DNA of 64,000 bases from Odontocerum albicorne (Eukaryota > Arthropoda > Insecta > Trichoptera > Odontoceridae). Under the pieces are notes generated by a model. The model was given only the letters and a program-made list of their open reading frames with translations, was not told where the DNA came from and ran no database searches. Both the position numbers and the translations under genes were made by a program. Below are positions 11,273 to 22,391 of the stretch, in pieces. Each line of letters begins with the position of its first letter. Within the stretch, counting starts at the first letter, position 1. Location: the NCBI GenBank assembly GCA_949825065.1, contig OX463849.1, forward strand, positions 40,979,234-41,043,233, written 5' to 3'.

Positions 11273-12265
11273 AAATAGCCATGTGTTAAGGTCTGCAGGT
11301 AGAGTGGATTTCATGAGAGTTTGCACTTTTTAACACATTGACAAGCTTACCATAGTGCGTAATATACAAAACGTATCAATGTATTAGTAAGTATCTTAGC
11401 CGTGATTGGTTGATGTGATCCGTTAATATTCAACTGACATTCAACTTTGCCGTGATTGGTTGATGTGATCCGTTTATTTGACAAAAAATACGGTGACCAT
11501 AATGTCTGAAGTTACGAAATTAGGAAAAGGAAGAGCATTGTGTGGACAGACTAAAGAAGTGGTTTTGAATGTTTATAATTACATTAAGAAATAACGGGAC
11601 ACTAGTGAGGAGGTAAATATGCTAGGTTTTTATTTATTATTCAGTGAATTACAGATCTCAATCAATTTTTAATAAATATCAATTTGAGCTATGATAGCGA
11701 TATTTTTTTTAATTAATTGATAAATGTAGGTATCTGTATAGTTGCATTGTTTGTTAATTTTAAGAACCAGTAGATAATTAAGATTGGTCTGAATAATTTT
11801 CTTAGATGGTATGAAACAATGGTAGGTAACCAGATAATATGCATTGCATATCTATGTTAATAATTTTTTGAATCAGTGTTAGGGTAATTTATTTATTTTT
11901 ATAATACATACACACCTAGTTATAAGTAATTTTTAATTGGTCTTAGTATTTATTGGTGTTAATTGTCTTTTTATTTGCCTATTGAATAAAAAAAAAATTT
12001 ATATTGACCATTGCATTCATTATTGTCATTAGGTACATACCTCAATCTGATTATTATGGTAAGTATTTTATTGGAATATAAAGTATTAGATAGACAATAT
12101 TTAAAAATATATTACAAAATAAATTAAAATATGGTCACCCTAAACCAGCAGTGCTAACTCTCGTAAAACCCAATGTAAGGTATCATGAAAATAGTCATGT
12201 GTTAAGGTCTGCAGGTAAGATATCATGAAAATAGTCATGTGTTAAGGTCTGCAGGTAAGATATCA
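11273..12265. repeat. Region bounded by a repeated 30-base motif
   Basis: The motif AxATAGxCATGTGTTAAGG followed by TCTGCAGGTA occurs at 11273-11302 and twice in tandem at about 12186-12262 (unit about 39-40 bases). Between them lie two tandem copies of GCCGTGATTGGTTGATGTGA followed by TCCGTT (11399-11475) and a transposase-like fragment at 11502. The repeats may be the ends of a degraded DNA element. Confidence 0.45.
11502..11594 (+). pseudogene. Possible N-terminus of a Tc1/IS630-like transposase
   Basis: A 30-codon frame, MSEVTKLGKGRALCGQTKEV then VLNVYNYIKK and a stop. It resembles the start of insect DDE_3-type transposase-derived proteins (KGRxLxxQTRExVxNVYxFM). After the stop the frame continues RDTSEE to a donor-like GAG|GAG|gtaaat near 11610, suggesting one mutated codon in a former first exon. 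The rest of the protein was not found. Confidence 0.35.
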
Positions 12266-12396
12266 TGGACGATCCTTTATATGACGACTCTATATATACT
12301 CGTATAAGTATTGTTTTCAGAAAATTTGCTTTTTTAAGCAAACATTTTTAAACTCTCAGTAAAGTTTTTAGATTTATTACAAGACCTGTATTATTA

Positions 12397-12956
12397 CGAG
12401 GGTTGCTACTTAAGTTTTCAGACAGATAAGTAAAAATAAATATTTATTATCGAAAATGGCTTTATTGTTTTTCAAAATACTCGCCATGATCTCCAAAATA
12501 CTCTCTCTTTTGACGGCCAAATGTTCATGCAATATTGAATGTATGCGAGTGCCCAAACATGCCTCAATCTCACGATAAGTCAAATGACGATCTTGCAATA
12601 TCAGTTCACGCACAGCATCGATGTTTTATGGCACAACAACCGATTTTGGACGACCTTCACGAAATTCGTCATGGAGCAAACTACGACCACCAAAATCATC
12701 AAAAGTCGAAGCGAGTTGATCGGCACATTGTTGTTGAGTTAGTCCACGTCGAAAATCATGAAAAATCATCGCTCGAAAATATTCACGATTTAATTCCATT
12801 TTTTCAAGTCACTGTAAACAACACAAATAGTACTCGTATGACAAAACTTTCTGAGCACATATACCATTAAAAACGTCAAACTTTACGATGCTGATGTCAG
12901 ATTTGACGTATCTACACTGGTGTTGCCATATCTCAAAACTTAAGTAGCAACCCTCA
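12397..12956 (-). mobile_element. Deleted mariner element with matching TIRs
   Basis: TA target sites flank both ends (12395-12396, 12957-12958). The left end CGAGGGTTGCTACTTAAGTT and the right end, reversed, TGAGGGTTGCTACTTAAGTT match at 19 of 20 positions. Length is about 560 bases, less than half of an autonomous mariner (about 1.3 kb). Confidence 0.92.
12460..12799 (-). pseudogene. Mariner transposase with internal deletion
   Basis: On the minus strand it starts at an ATG (12799) reading MELNREYFRAMIFHDFRRGL then TQQQCADQL, the first HTH. After a gap come HDEFREGRPKSVVVP, an in-frame stop, NIDAVRELILQDRHLTYREI and HSILHEHLAVKR of the linker/second HTH. It then jumps directly to the C-terminal HGEYFEKQ in another frame. 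The whole catalytic domain is deleted. This is a familiar insect mariner lineage, in a dead copy. Confidence 0.88.
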
Positions 12957-13195
12957 TAACAGTAATACATCCAAACTGGCGTTGGATATACTGGAGATCG
13001 TAACTGGGAAATAGTATTGTCTTTGGGCCCATCAAGTCTTTGTGTTTGAGAACCACTGAAGTAGGCATGAAACTTACAGTTTGTTATCTCATACAATGAC
13101 AATACTACCGCATGTTAATATATAACACACACTATCGGTGCTCAATAGTATTGTTATCAGACGAACTGTCGGATCTGACTAGAACCTTTTTCCTT
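12957..13195. repeat. SINE-B-associated body remnant
   Basis: Shares GAACCACTGxAGTAGGCATG and GGCAATAxTxxC-type blocks with the fuller copies at 35865, 41135 and 57110. It begins immediately after the mariner, which appears to have inserted next to or into it. Confidence 0.5.
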
Positions 13196-13199
13196 CCGT

Positions 13200-13950
13200 A
13201 CGTGAGTCCATAGTTTTTTTCTTCATAAAAATATTGATTATATTATTACACTATGTTTTTTTCAGGTTTGTACGGGTCAAAACGGAGCATTTTCCCTTGT
13301 GTGAAGCACATCCTATTAATTATAATATCTCGATCAAGAATTAATCAACATGATTTATTATTGACACGGCATTTAAGCCTCTAATGAATTTTTCTTTGGG
13401 AATAATTAATTTGTTTTGTTTGCGTTTCGTGGAAGGAATTCTCACATGGGAATATATTGAGATAGATTTATGTGAGATTCATCACTTTGCCAGATTTTGG
13501 ATCATTAATTGACATCTACAGGGTTAGATGATTTTAAAATACGGTTTTTGCGCATTGAAAGATGGTGAAGAAAAAAGTATTAGCCATCTTAAATGCTTAA
13601 CTTTTTATACAGTTAGTTTTGAATTTGGAAATTTAAATTAAGGTTTATCTATTAATTTTAGAAGCATCCAATATGCGTAAAAATATGTACATTAATTAAT
13701 TATATTGAATGCTTCATTCTAGATAATAGTTGAAGAAAAGAGTGATGAAATGTGTTATTTAGTGCAGTTCGAATATTTGCAGAGGATACCCACGGTATGT
13801 ACGAGTATGTTTCATGTATAAATTGAGTTATAAATTATGTTGATTTTATACTTTCAAAACACATATATCCCATCATGTCCAGAGTGATGAAATTTTTATA
13901 TATCTATTGGTAGTCAGTCTCAGAACCGACAATACGGTTATTTATTTTCT
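13200..13950. other. AT-rich stretch, no gene seen
   Basis: No frames or repeats that I recognise. Confidence 0.55.
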
Positions 13951-13951
13951 A

Positions 13952-14879
13952 CGAAGGTCATCCATAAACTAAGGTTACAAGGGCTCCTGAGGCCGGGGGA
14001 AATTTTTTGTTTCAAAGTTTGTGCACCTGGCGTGTAGGATAAATCCTAACGGTCAGTTTGTTTGGTCCCGCGTGTTTGACGACCATTTTGTTCAGTCACA
14101 GTAAATTCTTCCGATTGAGAGGTAGTCGTGCGCTCCCGCCAACTCTCGTCCATGCGAGACCCGCGCGGTCATCAGTTTTTTGACTTTGCAGAACAATAAC
14201 GCCGCGAATATCCATGGAAGCTCGTGAAAGTTTATGGTAGTGATGTGATGAGTCAACAACATGTCACGAAGTGGGTTAGGTTGTTCAGAGAAGGCCATAC
14301 TGATACTCACGACGAGGCAATGCAGTGATTTCTGACGAATTTGTGCAAAAAATTGAAGAACAAGTAAGAAATAATGACCACCGTGTGACGCTTGACGACC
14401 TTCACAAAGAATTTCCTGACATTTCTCGAAGTCTCCTTGGTAATATTGTGTCGGAAGAACTTGGTTACAAGAAGTTGTGTGCGAAATGGGTGCCCAGAAT
14501 GCTTACGCCGGAGCACTGTCAAAATCGCGTGACCGCCGCGCGTGAATTTTTGGATCGTTTTTCACAAGAGGGAGAAGCTTTTCTGGACTCTATCATGACG
14601 GAGAATGAGGTGTGGGTATGTCACTACACCCCTAAAATTTTTCAACGATCAGGAGGTCGAGGATGCTGTGAAGAAGTGGCTGAAAGAGCTGGCGGCGGAG
14701 GTCTATGACACTGGCATATAAAAGCTGGTGCCCCGACTACAGAAATGTCTCAATCTCGATGGTGATTACGTTGAAAAATAATTTAATATATTTGTAAAGT
14801 ATCCTGTGAATTTCAATTAAATACAAGCATTTTTCGATCCTACATAAATGTTGTAACCTTACTTTCTGGATGACCCTCG
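13952..14879 (+). mobile_element. Deleted mariner element, copy 1 of a pair
   Basis: TA target sites at 13950-13951 and 14880-14881. TIRs: left CGAAGGTCATCCATAAACTA, right (reversed) CGAGGGTCATCCAGAAAGTA, followed by AGGTTACAA on both sides. About 928 bases. A second copy with the same internal deletion lies at 41677-42606. Confidence 0.93.
14216..14765 (+). pseudogene. Mariner transposase, internally deleted
   Basis: KLVKVYGSDVMSQQHVTKWV and RLFREGHTDTHDEA of the first HTH end at a stop. The frame then resumes as ISDEFVQKIEEQVRNN, LGNIVSEELGYKKLCAKWVP (second HTH) and TAAREFLDRF. The first catalytic motif reads TENEVWVCHYTP, with Asn where the family has Asp (TGDxTWV). Sequence then jumps to VKKWLKELAAEVYDTG-type C-terminus in another frame. 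Most of the catalytic core between the first Asp and the C-terminus is missing. Confidence 0.9.
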
Positions 14880-15222
14880 TAGTGAGTTGGTTATGTTCCT
14901 CGCGAAATGATTTATGATTATAAAAAAAATCTTTTGATATCTGACAGAAAAATCGATATGCTAAGACATTTTCTGCATTCCTGCTACATGTTTTTAATAA
15001 TAATACATACAGATAATCAAGTCATGTTCTTTGCGGGGAAGACAGAGAAAACAGATCGTTAACCAAAGTACACTAATTTAGCCTCGTCAACATTCATAAA
15101 TCTCGTCATGGACAATCTTTCACTATTCATACTTCTCTTTTTACCTTTTTTCAAAATGATTAATAATAATAATAATTAAAATCTGAATGGGAATATTGAT
15201 AATAAAAAAATATATATTTTGG

Positions 15223-15410
15223 TTACATACATACATACCACCACGCCGTCTCCTTGTCGGGGTAGGCAAAGAGGAAAGAGCCACAGACTTTCCTATTGCG
15301 ACACACATATTTTGCAGGTTCTACATTCATACAGTTTCTATTTTTCTCTGACTTTTTAAATATCATGCACTTGATTTAAACTTACTGTTCTTTGGTAAGC
15401 CTTTTGGTTC
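15223..15410 (-). pseudogene. RTE-like LINE F1 3' end
   Basis: Starts with the CATACATACATACC tail, then CACGCCGTCTCCTTGTCGGG, the 3' UTR shared with the F1 copy at 39690-40035 (reverse orientation), and part of the C-terminal coding block. It breaks off inside the gene. Confidence 0.7.
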
Positions 15411-15716
15411 ACTAAAGAAATCAAGTTACTGTTATAAAAACTTAATATTATGTTGGCGCATCTTCACATATCAACTTTCAAAAGATATTTTGTCGTGATT
15501 TATATAAATTTGAACGTATTTTAATATGAAGAAATTTCAGCACTAATCATGGTTATATTTTTCTTACTACCCATATTTAAATATTACGTTGTAAACTTTC
15601 CCAATACCATTTATAAATTATCGAGAACAAAAAGTATAAATAAGCAGTGGTGTAACAAAATAATCAAATATCTTTTAACGTTTTATACGCCAGAAAGTTT
15701 TGGATAACATTTTCTA

Positions 15717-15870
15717 TTGTATTACAATTCCGCTTTATAGAACAGAAACCGACGGTTTTATTGCCATGTGACAATCTTTTACAAGAATATACCAGTGGGA
15801 ATCAAATCTTATAACTCCCGGGTTTGAATACAGGCCTCTTATTAGCTAGGTCACACAGGTCATCATCCCC
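15717..15870 (-). repeat. SINE-A tail joined to SINE-B head
   Basis: 15717-15790 carries the tail motif (TTTATTGCCATGTGACAATC). 15800-15870, reversed, reads GATGACCTGTGTGACCTAGC then TAATAAGAGGCC and a CAAACCCGGGAG arm, a tRNA-like SINE-B head. The neighbouring pieces suggest a composite or two adjacent insertions. Confidence 0.45.
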
Positions 15871-16205
15871 TTTGTTGGACGAACGCTAATTATCTATACT
15901 GGATAGTTATAAAAAAGTTAATAAAAAAGTTTCGAGGTTTGTATTACTGTCGTATTTTCATAGTTGAATGGACTTCGAATGATATTTAGTTTAGGAAAAT
16001 TTGTTAACTGTAGTAGGAGAGGAATACTACGGTGGTTTTAAAGTTCCGAGTTATAGGACAGCAGAAAGTGCCTAATATTGGTCATATAACCTTTTAAAAT
16101 CATCAAAATAATTCTTATTGTTACAAAATACACATTTTGAAAATGAATAATGCTATCGGTTATAACATCATCATCACTACATCCCGAGATCGGCTCCATA
16201 AAGAT

Positions 16206-16345
16206 TATTTATAGTTAAGGCATTTACATTGTGGAAGTTTAAATACATTGTAATGTATTTTATCAAACACTGTTTATTCCACTTTATGTAACGGTATAAC
16301 CCAACTGGTTTCAAGATTTTACTTCATCTTCAGGGGAACACAATT
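16206..16345 (-). repeat. GAAACCGG repeat (family G), single arm
   Basis: Contains TTATAGTTAAGGCATT, then AAACACTGTTTATTCCAC and the degraded GGTATAACCCAACTGG / TTTCAAGATTTTACTTC block. It is followed by a short tandem of ATTCGTTTTTTAATCG (16347-16378). Confidence 0.7.
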
Positions 16346-16709
16346 CGTTTTTTAATCGATTCGTTTTTTAATCGATTCTTGAACGTTTTTGTAAAATGAT
16401 TTTTAATATCGGATGCATTTCTCTTTATAAATGTTAAGCTTAAACTGCCTGAAAAAAAGGTAAATTTATCTAAAATCAGTTTAAAAATCAAATAATTGAT
16501 AAACTTAATTTTTTTGTTTAATCTTCTAAAATTTTAAATATGAATGGGTTTTCTGGATATATGAGTTCCCGGTTTCAATGAAATTTCGTTTCTTTAACAT
16601 TGCTTATCAATTGAAGTTTCAATGAATGATTTACTTGAAGCAGATAATGAAGAGTTTACAAAGCAAATTTTGCTTGGAATGCAAACAATATGAGATGAAA
16701 GATCCTAAA

Positions 16710-16751
16710 ATCATACATCTCATAGAACAGTCTTTCTATGAGATGTATGAT
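16710..16751. repeat. Perfect 18-bp hairpin
   Basis: Arms ATCATACATCTCATAGAA (16710-16727) and its exact reverse complement (16734-16751) enclose a 6-base loop CAGTCT. No coding context. It could be a remnant of a fold-back element or a small-RNA precursor; the sequence alone does not decide. Confidence 0.85.
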
Positions 16752-17514
16752 ATATAAATACATATTATAAAAAGTATATAATTTTATTTAAAAAAAAATT
16801 ACATTCATAGCGTCATATTAAAGTTTGTTGAGTATTACATGTATGAATTTATATATTTTAAAGAATACAACTTGATATATTGTAAGCAAATGATAATTAA
16901 AGATTTTAGCAAGCAATACTTACTCCTTATACATTTTGTGAACCTACGGAAATTCGAGTGAAACATTCGAGTGAATGTGCCCAGACAAACAATTTTTACT
17001 TGCAAACTTTTATGTCAAATCTGATTCATTAAATAACTACTTAATTTATGAGTGGGTAACTAATTAATTGGTACATTAAGTAATAGTTGTAAACAGGGTA
17101 TAAAAACCTTTCGAGATATGTGACAAACGTGAAATTCTTCAAAGAAGAACTTTCTCATGTGCGTCTTCAATGACTTGCTGAAATGATTATAATTATTTGA
17201 AATAAACCCTGTTTCGGACAATTTTTTTGGATTTATGCAACATAAATAATTTTCAATGTTATTGCTTATAAAATGCCTGCAATTTACAATACTTGATGTG
17301 GGAAACAGTAAAGATAAATTATGGTTTTAATATCAATATATTATCAAAATACATATCTGTGGTTTTAATTTTCTTTTTGGTTTGTTAAAAATAAAATTCG
17401 GAAAATTTATATATTTCTGTCAATTGACAAATGGCGCAAAAATATATCAGTTCATTTCACATAAACTTTTGCTAAACAAATACTGTTTTCAATTTTCATC
17501 AATATTTATTTATT

Positions 17515-17675
17515 TAATTACTGACGTAATAAGGACACGTAAGTATCGTTAATTAGTATTGGTCAATTATTATTAACTAAATAAGGTTACGTAAGTATCG
17601 TTATCAGTAATTACATATTTATGTAATTACTGATAAATGACTTGAACGTGTCCTTATTTGGTCAATAAATAAATT
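17515..17675. mobile_element. MITE-like palindromic element with central hairpin
   Basis: Outer arms share AATAAGGACACGT (left near 17528-17540, right reversed near 17647-17660) within a TTATTTATT context. The centre holds a perfect 16-bp stem (17601-17616 with 17621-17636, loop ATTT). ACGTAAGTATCGTTA occurs twice in the left half. This architecture fits a small non-autonomous DNA element; I cannot fix its exact ends or superfamily. Confidence 0.5.
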
Positions 17676-17689
17676 TTGAGTATATTCTG

Positions 17690-18021
17690 CCACTCAATTA
17701 TAAAAAATGAGATAGTCAACGTCTTTCAAAATATGATACAATAAAAACTAAAACATTGTACAACATAGAAAGCGAAAAACAAAATTAATCAAACTCAAAC
17801 AACAAAAAAAATCTTTCAAGGACATAAAAAATAGAAAACAATAGGGAAAATTACAAAAAAAAAACCACTTTAAACTCCTTATAAATGAAATAGCCTGCCT
17901 CCCAGTCAAGACTTTAGATTTGAGGAAATGCCGGAGAAGGTTCCCCTCCAGAGTTCAACAACGTCAACATCGAATATACTCGTATCCTCAAAACTAGGCA
18001 TCTAGCTACCCGATTGTTGCA
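17690..18021. other. A-rich stretch, no gene seen
   Basis: Strongly A-rich on this strand (17700-17880), then ordinary sequence up to the TTAA that begins the next element. No coding feature. Confidence 0.5.
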
Positions 18022-18025
18022 TTAA

Positions 18026-18656
18026 CCTTTCCTTCCCTGTGTTGGGTATCTTCTACATGTTGCTTCTAATAACCATCAATATCTCTATAAATATAATAAA
18101 TACAAGGTTAAGATTTTAGGTATTCCTCCATAATATATTTACGCATTGATTTAAAAAATAATATTAATAATAAGCAGAATTTATCGACTACATCGTGGGT
18201 ATTTTGTGAAGATATCGGAAACAAATTCGCATTTAAACGCTGTGAGTGCCTCGACCTTGTGTCGTGACGATAGGTGAATAGTATGCGGGAAGCGCGACAC
18301 TATATTCGCATCTCACTCTTGCATACTCCACTGAATTGCGAGGAGCTGAATTGTTTCAACGTCGCAAGCATAAGCGTAAGCGCCGGGGTATGCGACTGAC
18401 GTTCCGCGCCACAGTAGCTTCTAGGCTTGCAAATAGGTTAGACGTACGCCCGTTCCGTGAGCGTTGCCAGATGGTTTTTTAATGTTTTCAGCAAATAAAT
18501 CTCAATTTTTATAATTTTTAACTTCAATTATAATTAATTAAGGGGATTATCTATGAATGTTCTTATTTTTCCGATTTAAAATCGCTAATTTTTTATCGCG
18601 TACTCGCTACCCAACACCGGAGCACGCGTTTCAATTTTAACACCGTAAGGGAAGGG
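18026..18656. mobile_element. piggyBac-like non-autonomous element
   Basis: Flanked by TTAA at 18022-18025 and 18657-18660. The left end CCTTTCCTTCCCTGTGTTGG and the reversed right end CCCTTCCCTTACGGTGTTAA both start CCYT, and both later carry GTGTTGGGTA. TTAA target sites and CCYT tips are the piggyBac signature. The interior (18235-18480) is unusually GC- and CpG-rich and has no transposase frame. Confidence 0.6.
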
Positions 18657-18660
18657 TTAA

Positions 18661-19646
18661 CACGATTGATGAATCATAACATACTAATGTCGTTAACAAA
18701 CAAATTGTTATTAACATACGAGTATATGAATTGTAAAAGGTTCATGAAATACGAACAATTAGGCTCGCGCAAATTAATACGTTTTTACATTTAACAGAAA
18801 TGGACCATAAACTACAAATATTCTGGTAAAAAATATGTTTTCATATTGTTGTCACACCACTGTTGTTAAAGTTTTCCAAACGACTGTAACATCTTCTACT
18901 TTTAACACGTTCAGTTTCAAAGAGTGCAATTTTATCTCGTTATATACCCATACGTTATGATATCACAAGCCCAACAATCTATCATATTTAGGCATATACC
19001 TACATATAAAAGTTTCGTGAGCTCAAGCTCGATCTAAATTATATAGTTTACCAAGTAAGTATATAATTATAATTATTGATAAACCTTTAAAAATATAATA
19101 TTCCAGTTAAGTATTGAATCTCGATGGAAGATCCGGGTTTAATCTGATGTATAACATAATTTTGGAAGTATATTTGTTAATCGTGAAATCTCAGAAACAA
19201 AACAGTTAAGTGTTAACGTTATGAAGCCATAAATTCAATTTATAAAGCAAAACATCTTTTACTTATTGAAAAATAACTAAAATTGAATGCAGATAATACA
19301 AAGATTTTAAACTGTTTTCTGATATTACATTGTTTCGATACTGTAACGTTGTATGTGTGTTGTTTTTGAAATCATCATCTATAACTGAGTATTATAACTT
19401 AGTGATGGTATTGAAATTTATCCTCACTGAGTCAAGTTCTTTGTCGCCTGTTTTTAATCTTACATATTGTCATTCTTCGTTGTCTGTGTGATAATGATTT
19501 GTTGATAGGGTGAGTAAAATTGTTTTACTTTGAATGCGAAAATTGTGTTATAAGAAATATTTAAGTGTGTGCGACTAACATAAAAAAGCTTACGTGAATT
19601 TTTCATTTATATGTTGGTAAGATTTTTTTCATGAAACATAACAACT
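18661..19646. other. AT-rich stretch, no gene seen
   Basis: No supported features. Confidence 0.55.
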
Positions 19647-20105
19647 TTTATTTATTTATTTAACACTTTTATTGCAAATACAATCTAGCGGGCGTATTTC
19701 CAGGCGGCAATCTCTTCCAACCAACAAGATAAAAGTAAATGAAGCAAGTTACGTAGTCGTATAAATCATTCAAATTACTATCCATCCCCACGAAATCCAT
19801 AAACATATACGTGAGCACATGCCCACGAACCTCACAAAGACGGACAATCACCCGAACATTCTTTTTCATATAAAGTGAGATATCATCAATCAAAAGGAAA
19901 GGAAGGAATGGTGGAGAGGAAAGGAAAAGAAAATTAGGAATGAAACACGTTATTTTACTGACTAGAAATTAAGAGATTTTTCAGTCGCTTCTTAAAGCGT
20001 GCCAAGGACGGAGCGAGTCTTATATTGGTTTGTAACTGATTCCAGAGTCTCACTGCATGGACAGTAAAAGACGACGTAAATAAAAAGGAGCGGTGAACTG
20101 GAAAG
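19647..20105 (-). pseudogene. LINE-J 3' end: RT C-terminus, 3' UTR and tail
   Basis: The minus strand from 20105 reads FTVHAVRLWNQLQTNIRLAP then SLARFKKRLKNLLISSQ and a stop at 19955-19957. This is the terminal WNxLP...L..FK..LK block of Jockey/CR1-like reverse transcriptases. A roughly 300-base 3' UTR follows. It ends with TTGGTTGGAAGAGATTGCCG, then a CCTGG...CCGC arm, GCAATAAAAGTGTT and (AAAT)n at 19646-19661. The 3' end is shared with SINE-A. Everything 5' of about 20105 is missing. Confidence 0.85.
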
Positions 20106-20204
20106 TTTTATTAGTGCCATAAGAAATTATCGATTTTACTATTGCCATAAGAAAGTATCGATAGTAATTCAATTAATATTATTTTTCAGCACAAAGCCCT
20201 TCGA

Positions 20205-20398
20205 CGACCTCCACAATCAAAACGGTAAAACACCTGTCTCCCTGTCTTGAGATTGCGGGTTAGATTTCAGTTGGGACCGAGATTTTTTGAAAAGGATTCA
20301 AGTCTGGTTATCAATAAACGCTTCTTTTGCATGTATCTAGATAATTGGTATAGATTATTACATGACAAGAATCCTATCAGGTTGTACTGTATACAACG
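20205..20398 (+). repeat. SINE-A copy, diverged
   Basis: tRNA-like head with A-box-like GGTAAAACACCTGTC and B-box-like GCGGGTTAGATTTC, then the body AGATTTTTTGAAAAGGATTC / AAGTCTGGTTA shared with 59880-59910, and a tail ending GGTTGTACTGTATACAAC. Confidence 0.7.
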
Positions 20399-20399
20399 C

Positions 20400-21236
20400 A
20401 GTGGTGAAACAATCTGAACTTATTAAAAAAAACACTTCTGCTTTTGGACTGCTATGCAATAGCAACCTCGGACACACCGTGCCACTTTTGTAAGCCCTAT
20501 CGAATAATTTACCACCAGTTGACAACAAGGTCGGTAGTTCGTAAGTCTCCAAATGAACATGAAGGTAATTAAGTCACTCTCCACTAATAAATAATATTGA
20601 TGCAGTAACATTTGAAAATCAAAATCTTTAATTAAAAATTTTAGTCAAAATCTTCGGAGATCAGCATTCACACCGAATTTATACAAATTAATTATAATAC
20701 ATACATTGAAGCAATTGCTTTCCTGTCGCAAATGTATTTCTTTTTTCGAATTCATAATTGTTCTTAAACATGTTTTGACAGAAAGATACGCTTCTTTCTA
20801 AAAAATTATAAAACTAAAAATTTAATACATAAAGCCAAAAAGAATTGTCGTTTACTTATCATGGTCTCATAAAATCGAATTCTACTACATGTATAAATTG
20901 GTATCGCTTCAATAAATAATTTTCTTCATTCATTTCTCTATGAAGGGTTAACAAGTGACGAGTATTTTGATGTGTTATTATATAAACAAAGTATTTTTTA
21001 TAATGCGAATGCATCATACGATTGAAAAGCAATATATTACACTGAAGTTATTAAAATGTTGAAAGTATGGCAACGTTTTTCTTGAATGAAAACGTTTACA
21101 TTATTTATTTTGGGAGACAAGATAATAATAGCAATATTTCAAGTGGCCGTTTCGTAATATAATCCGCAATTTGATGGACTGAGAGGTGTAAAAAATATTT
21201 GTGCAATAAATATCCACAATTATGACGAACAGATGT
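20400..21236. other. AT-rich stretch, no gene seen
   Basis: No supported features. Confidence 0.5.
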
Positions 21237-22391
21237 GGCCCAAATTTTGGATGATTTATATCGATTTTCACTTACACTGTTTATTCTAATCTATGTTTGA
21301 GTTGGATATAGAAAATAATCAAATAACTTGTATTCATACCAATAGTTATTTTAAATATTTATAATGCTACTACTAATTACAATTCATTCGTTCGGCCCAA
21401 ATTTTCGAAGATTTATATTTATTGTCACTGACACTGTTTATTTTAATATATGTTTGAGTTGGATGTGGAAAAAAATCAAATGACTTGTATTCATTCCAAT
21501 AGTTATCTTTAAATATTTATAAAGCAACTACTAATTACAATTCATTTGTTTGGCCCAAATTTTCGAAGATTTATATTTATTGTCACTTACACTGTTTTTT
21601 TTATTATAATATATATTTTAGTTGGATGTGGAAAAAAATCAAATGACTTATATTCATTCCAATAGTCATCTTTAAATATTTATAATGCTACTACTAATTA
21701 CAATTCATTCGTTCGGCCCAAATTTTCGAAGATTTATATTTATTGTCACTTACACTGTTTATTTTAATATATATTTTAGTTGGATGTGGAAAAAAATCAA
21801 ATGACTTGTATTCATTCGAATAGTCATCTTTAAATATTTATAAGCTACTACTAATTACAATTCATTCGTTCGGCCCAAATTTTCGAAGATTTATATTTAT
21901 TGTCACTTACACTGTTTATTTTAATATATATTTTAGTTGGATGTGGAAAAAAATCAAATGACTTGTATTCATTCGAATAGTCATCTTTAAATATTTATAA
22001 GCTACTACTAATTACAATTCATTCGTTCGGCCCAAATTTTCGAAGATTTATATTTATTGTCACTTACACTGTTTATTTTAATATATGTTTGAGTTGGATG
22101 TGGAAAAAAATCAAATGACTTGTATTCATTCCAATAGTTATCTTTAAATATTTATAAAGCAACTACTAATTACAATTCATTTGTTTGGCCCAAATTTTCG
22201 AAGATTTATATTTATTGTCACTTAAACTGTTTATTTTAATATATGTTTGAGTTGGATGGGGAAAAAAATCAAATGACTTGTATTCATTCCAATAGTTATC
22301 TTTAAATATTTATAATGCTACTACTAATTACAATTCTTTCATTCGGCCCAAATTTTCGAAGATTTATATTGATTTTCACTTACACTGTTTA
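21237..22391. repeat. 157-bp tandem satellite, about 7.3 units
   Basis: Units start with GGCCCAAATTTTxG at 21237, 21394, 21552, 21715, 21872, 22029, 22187 and 22345, giving periods of 157, 158, 163, 157, 157, 158 and 158. The unit is AT-rich and begins with a GGCCCAAATTTTCGAAGATT block. Neighbouring units fall into at least two subtypes (TTCGTTCGG versus TTTGTTTGG). The last unit is cut by the palindromic repeat that follows. Confidence 0.95.

Noticed and set aside
12535..12870. Plus-strand open frames across the 12.4-12.9 kb mariner
   Set aside because: They are antisense shadows of the minus-strand mariner transposase remnant.
14307..14522. Minus-strand frames over the mariner pair (also 42031-42369)
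   Set aside because: Antisense shadows of the transposase coding sequence; the plus frame carries the recognisable HTH motifs.
19669..19893. Protein ending LVGWKRLPPGNTPARL
   Set aside because: This frame lies downstream of the LINE RT stop, in the 3' UTR and shared tail. It recurs with different breaks at every copy, so it is not a conserved protein.
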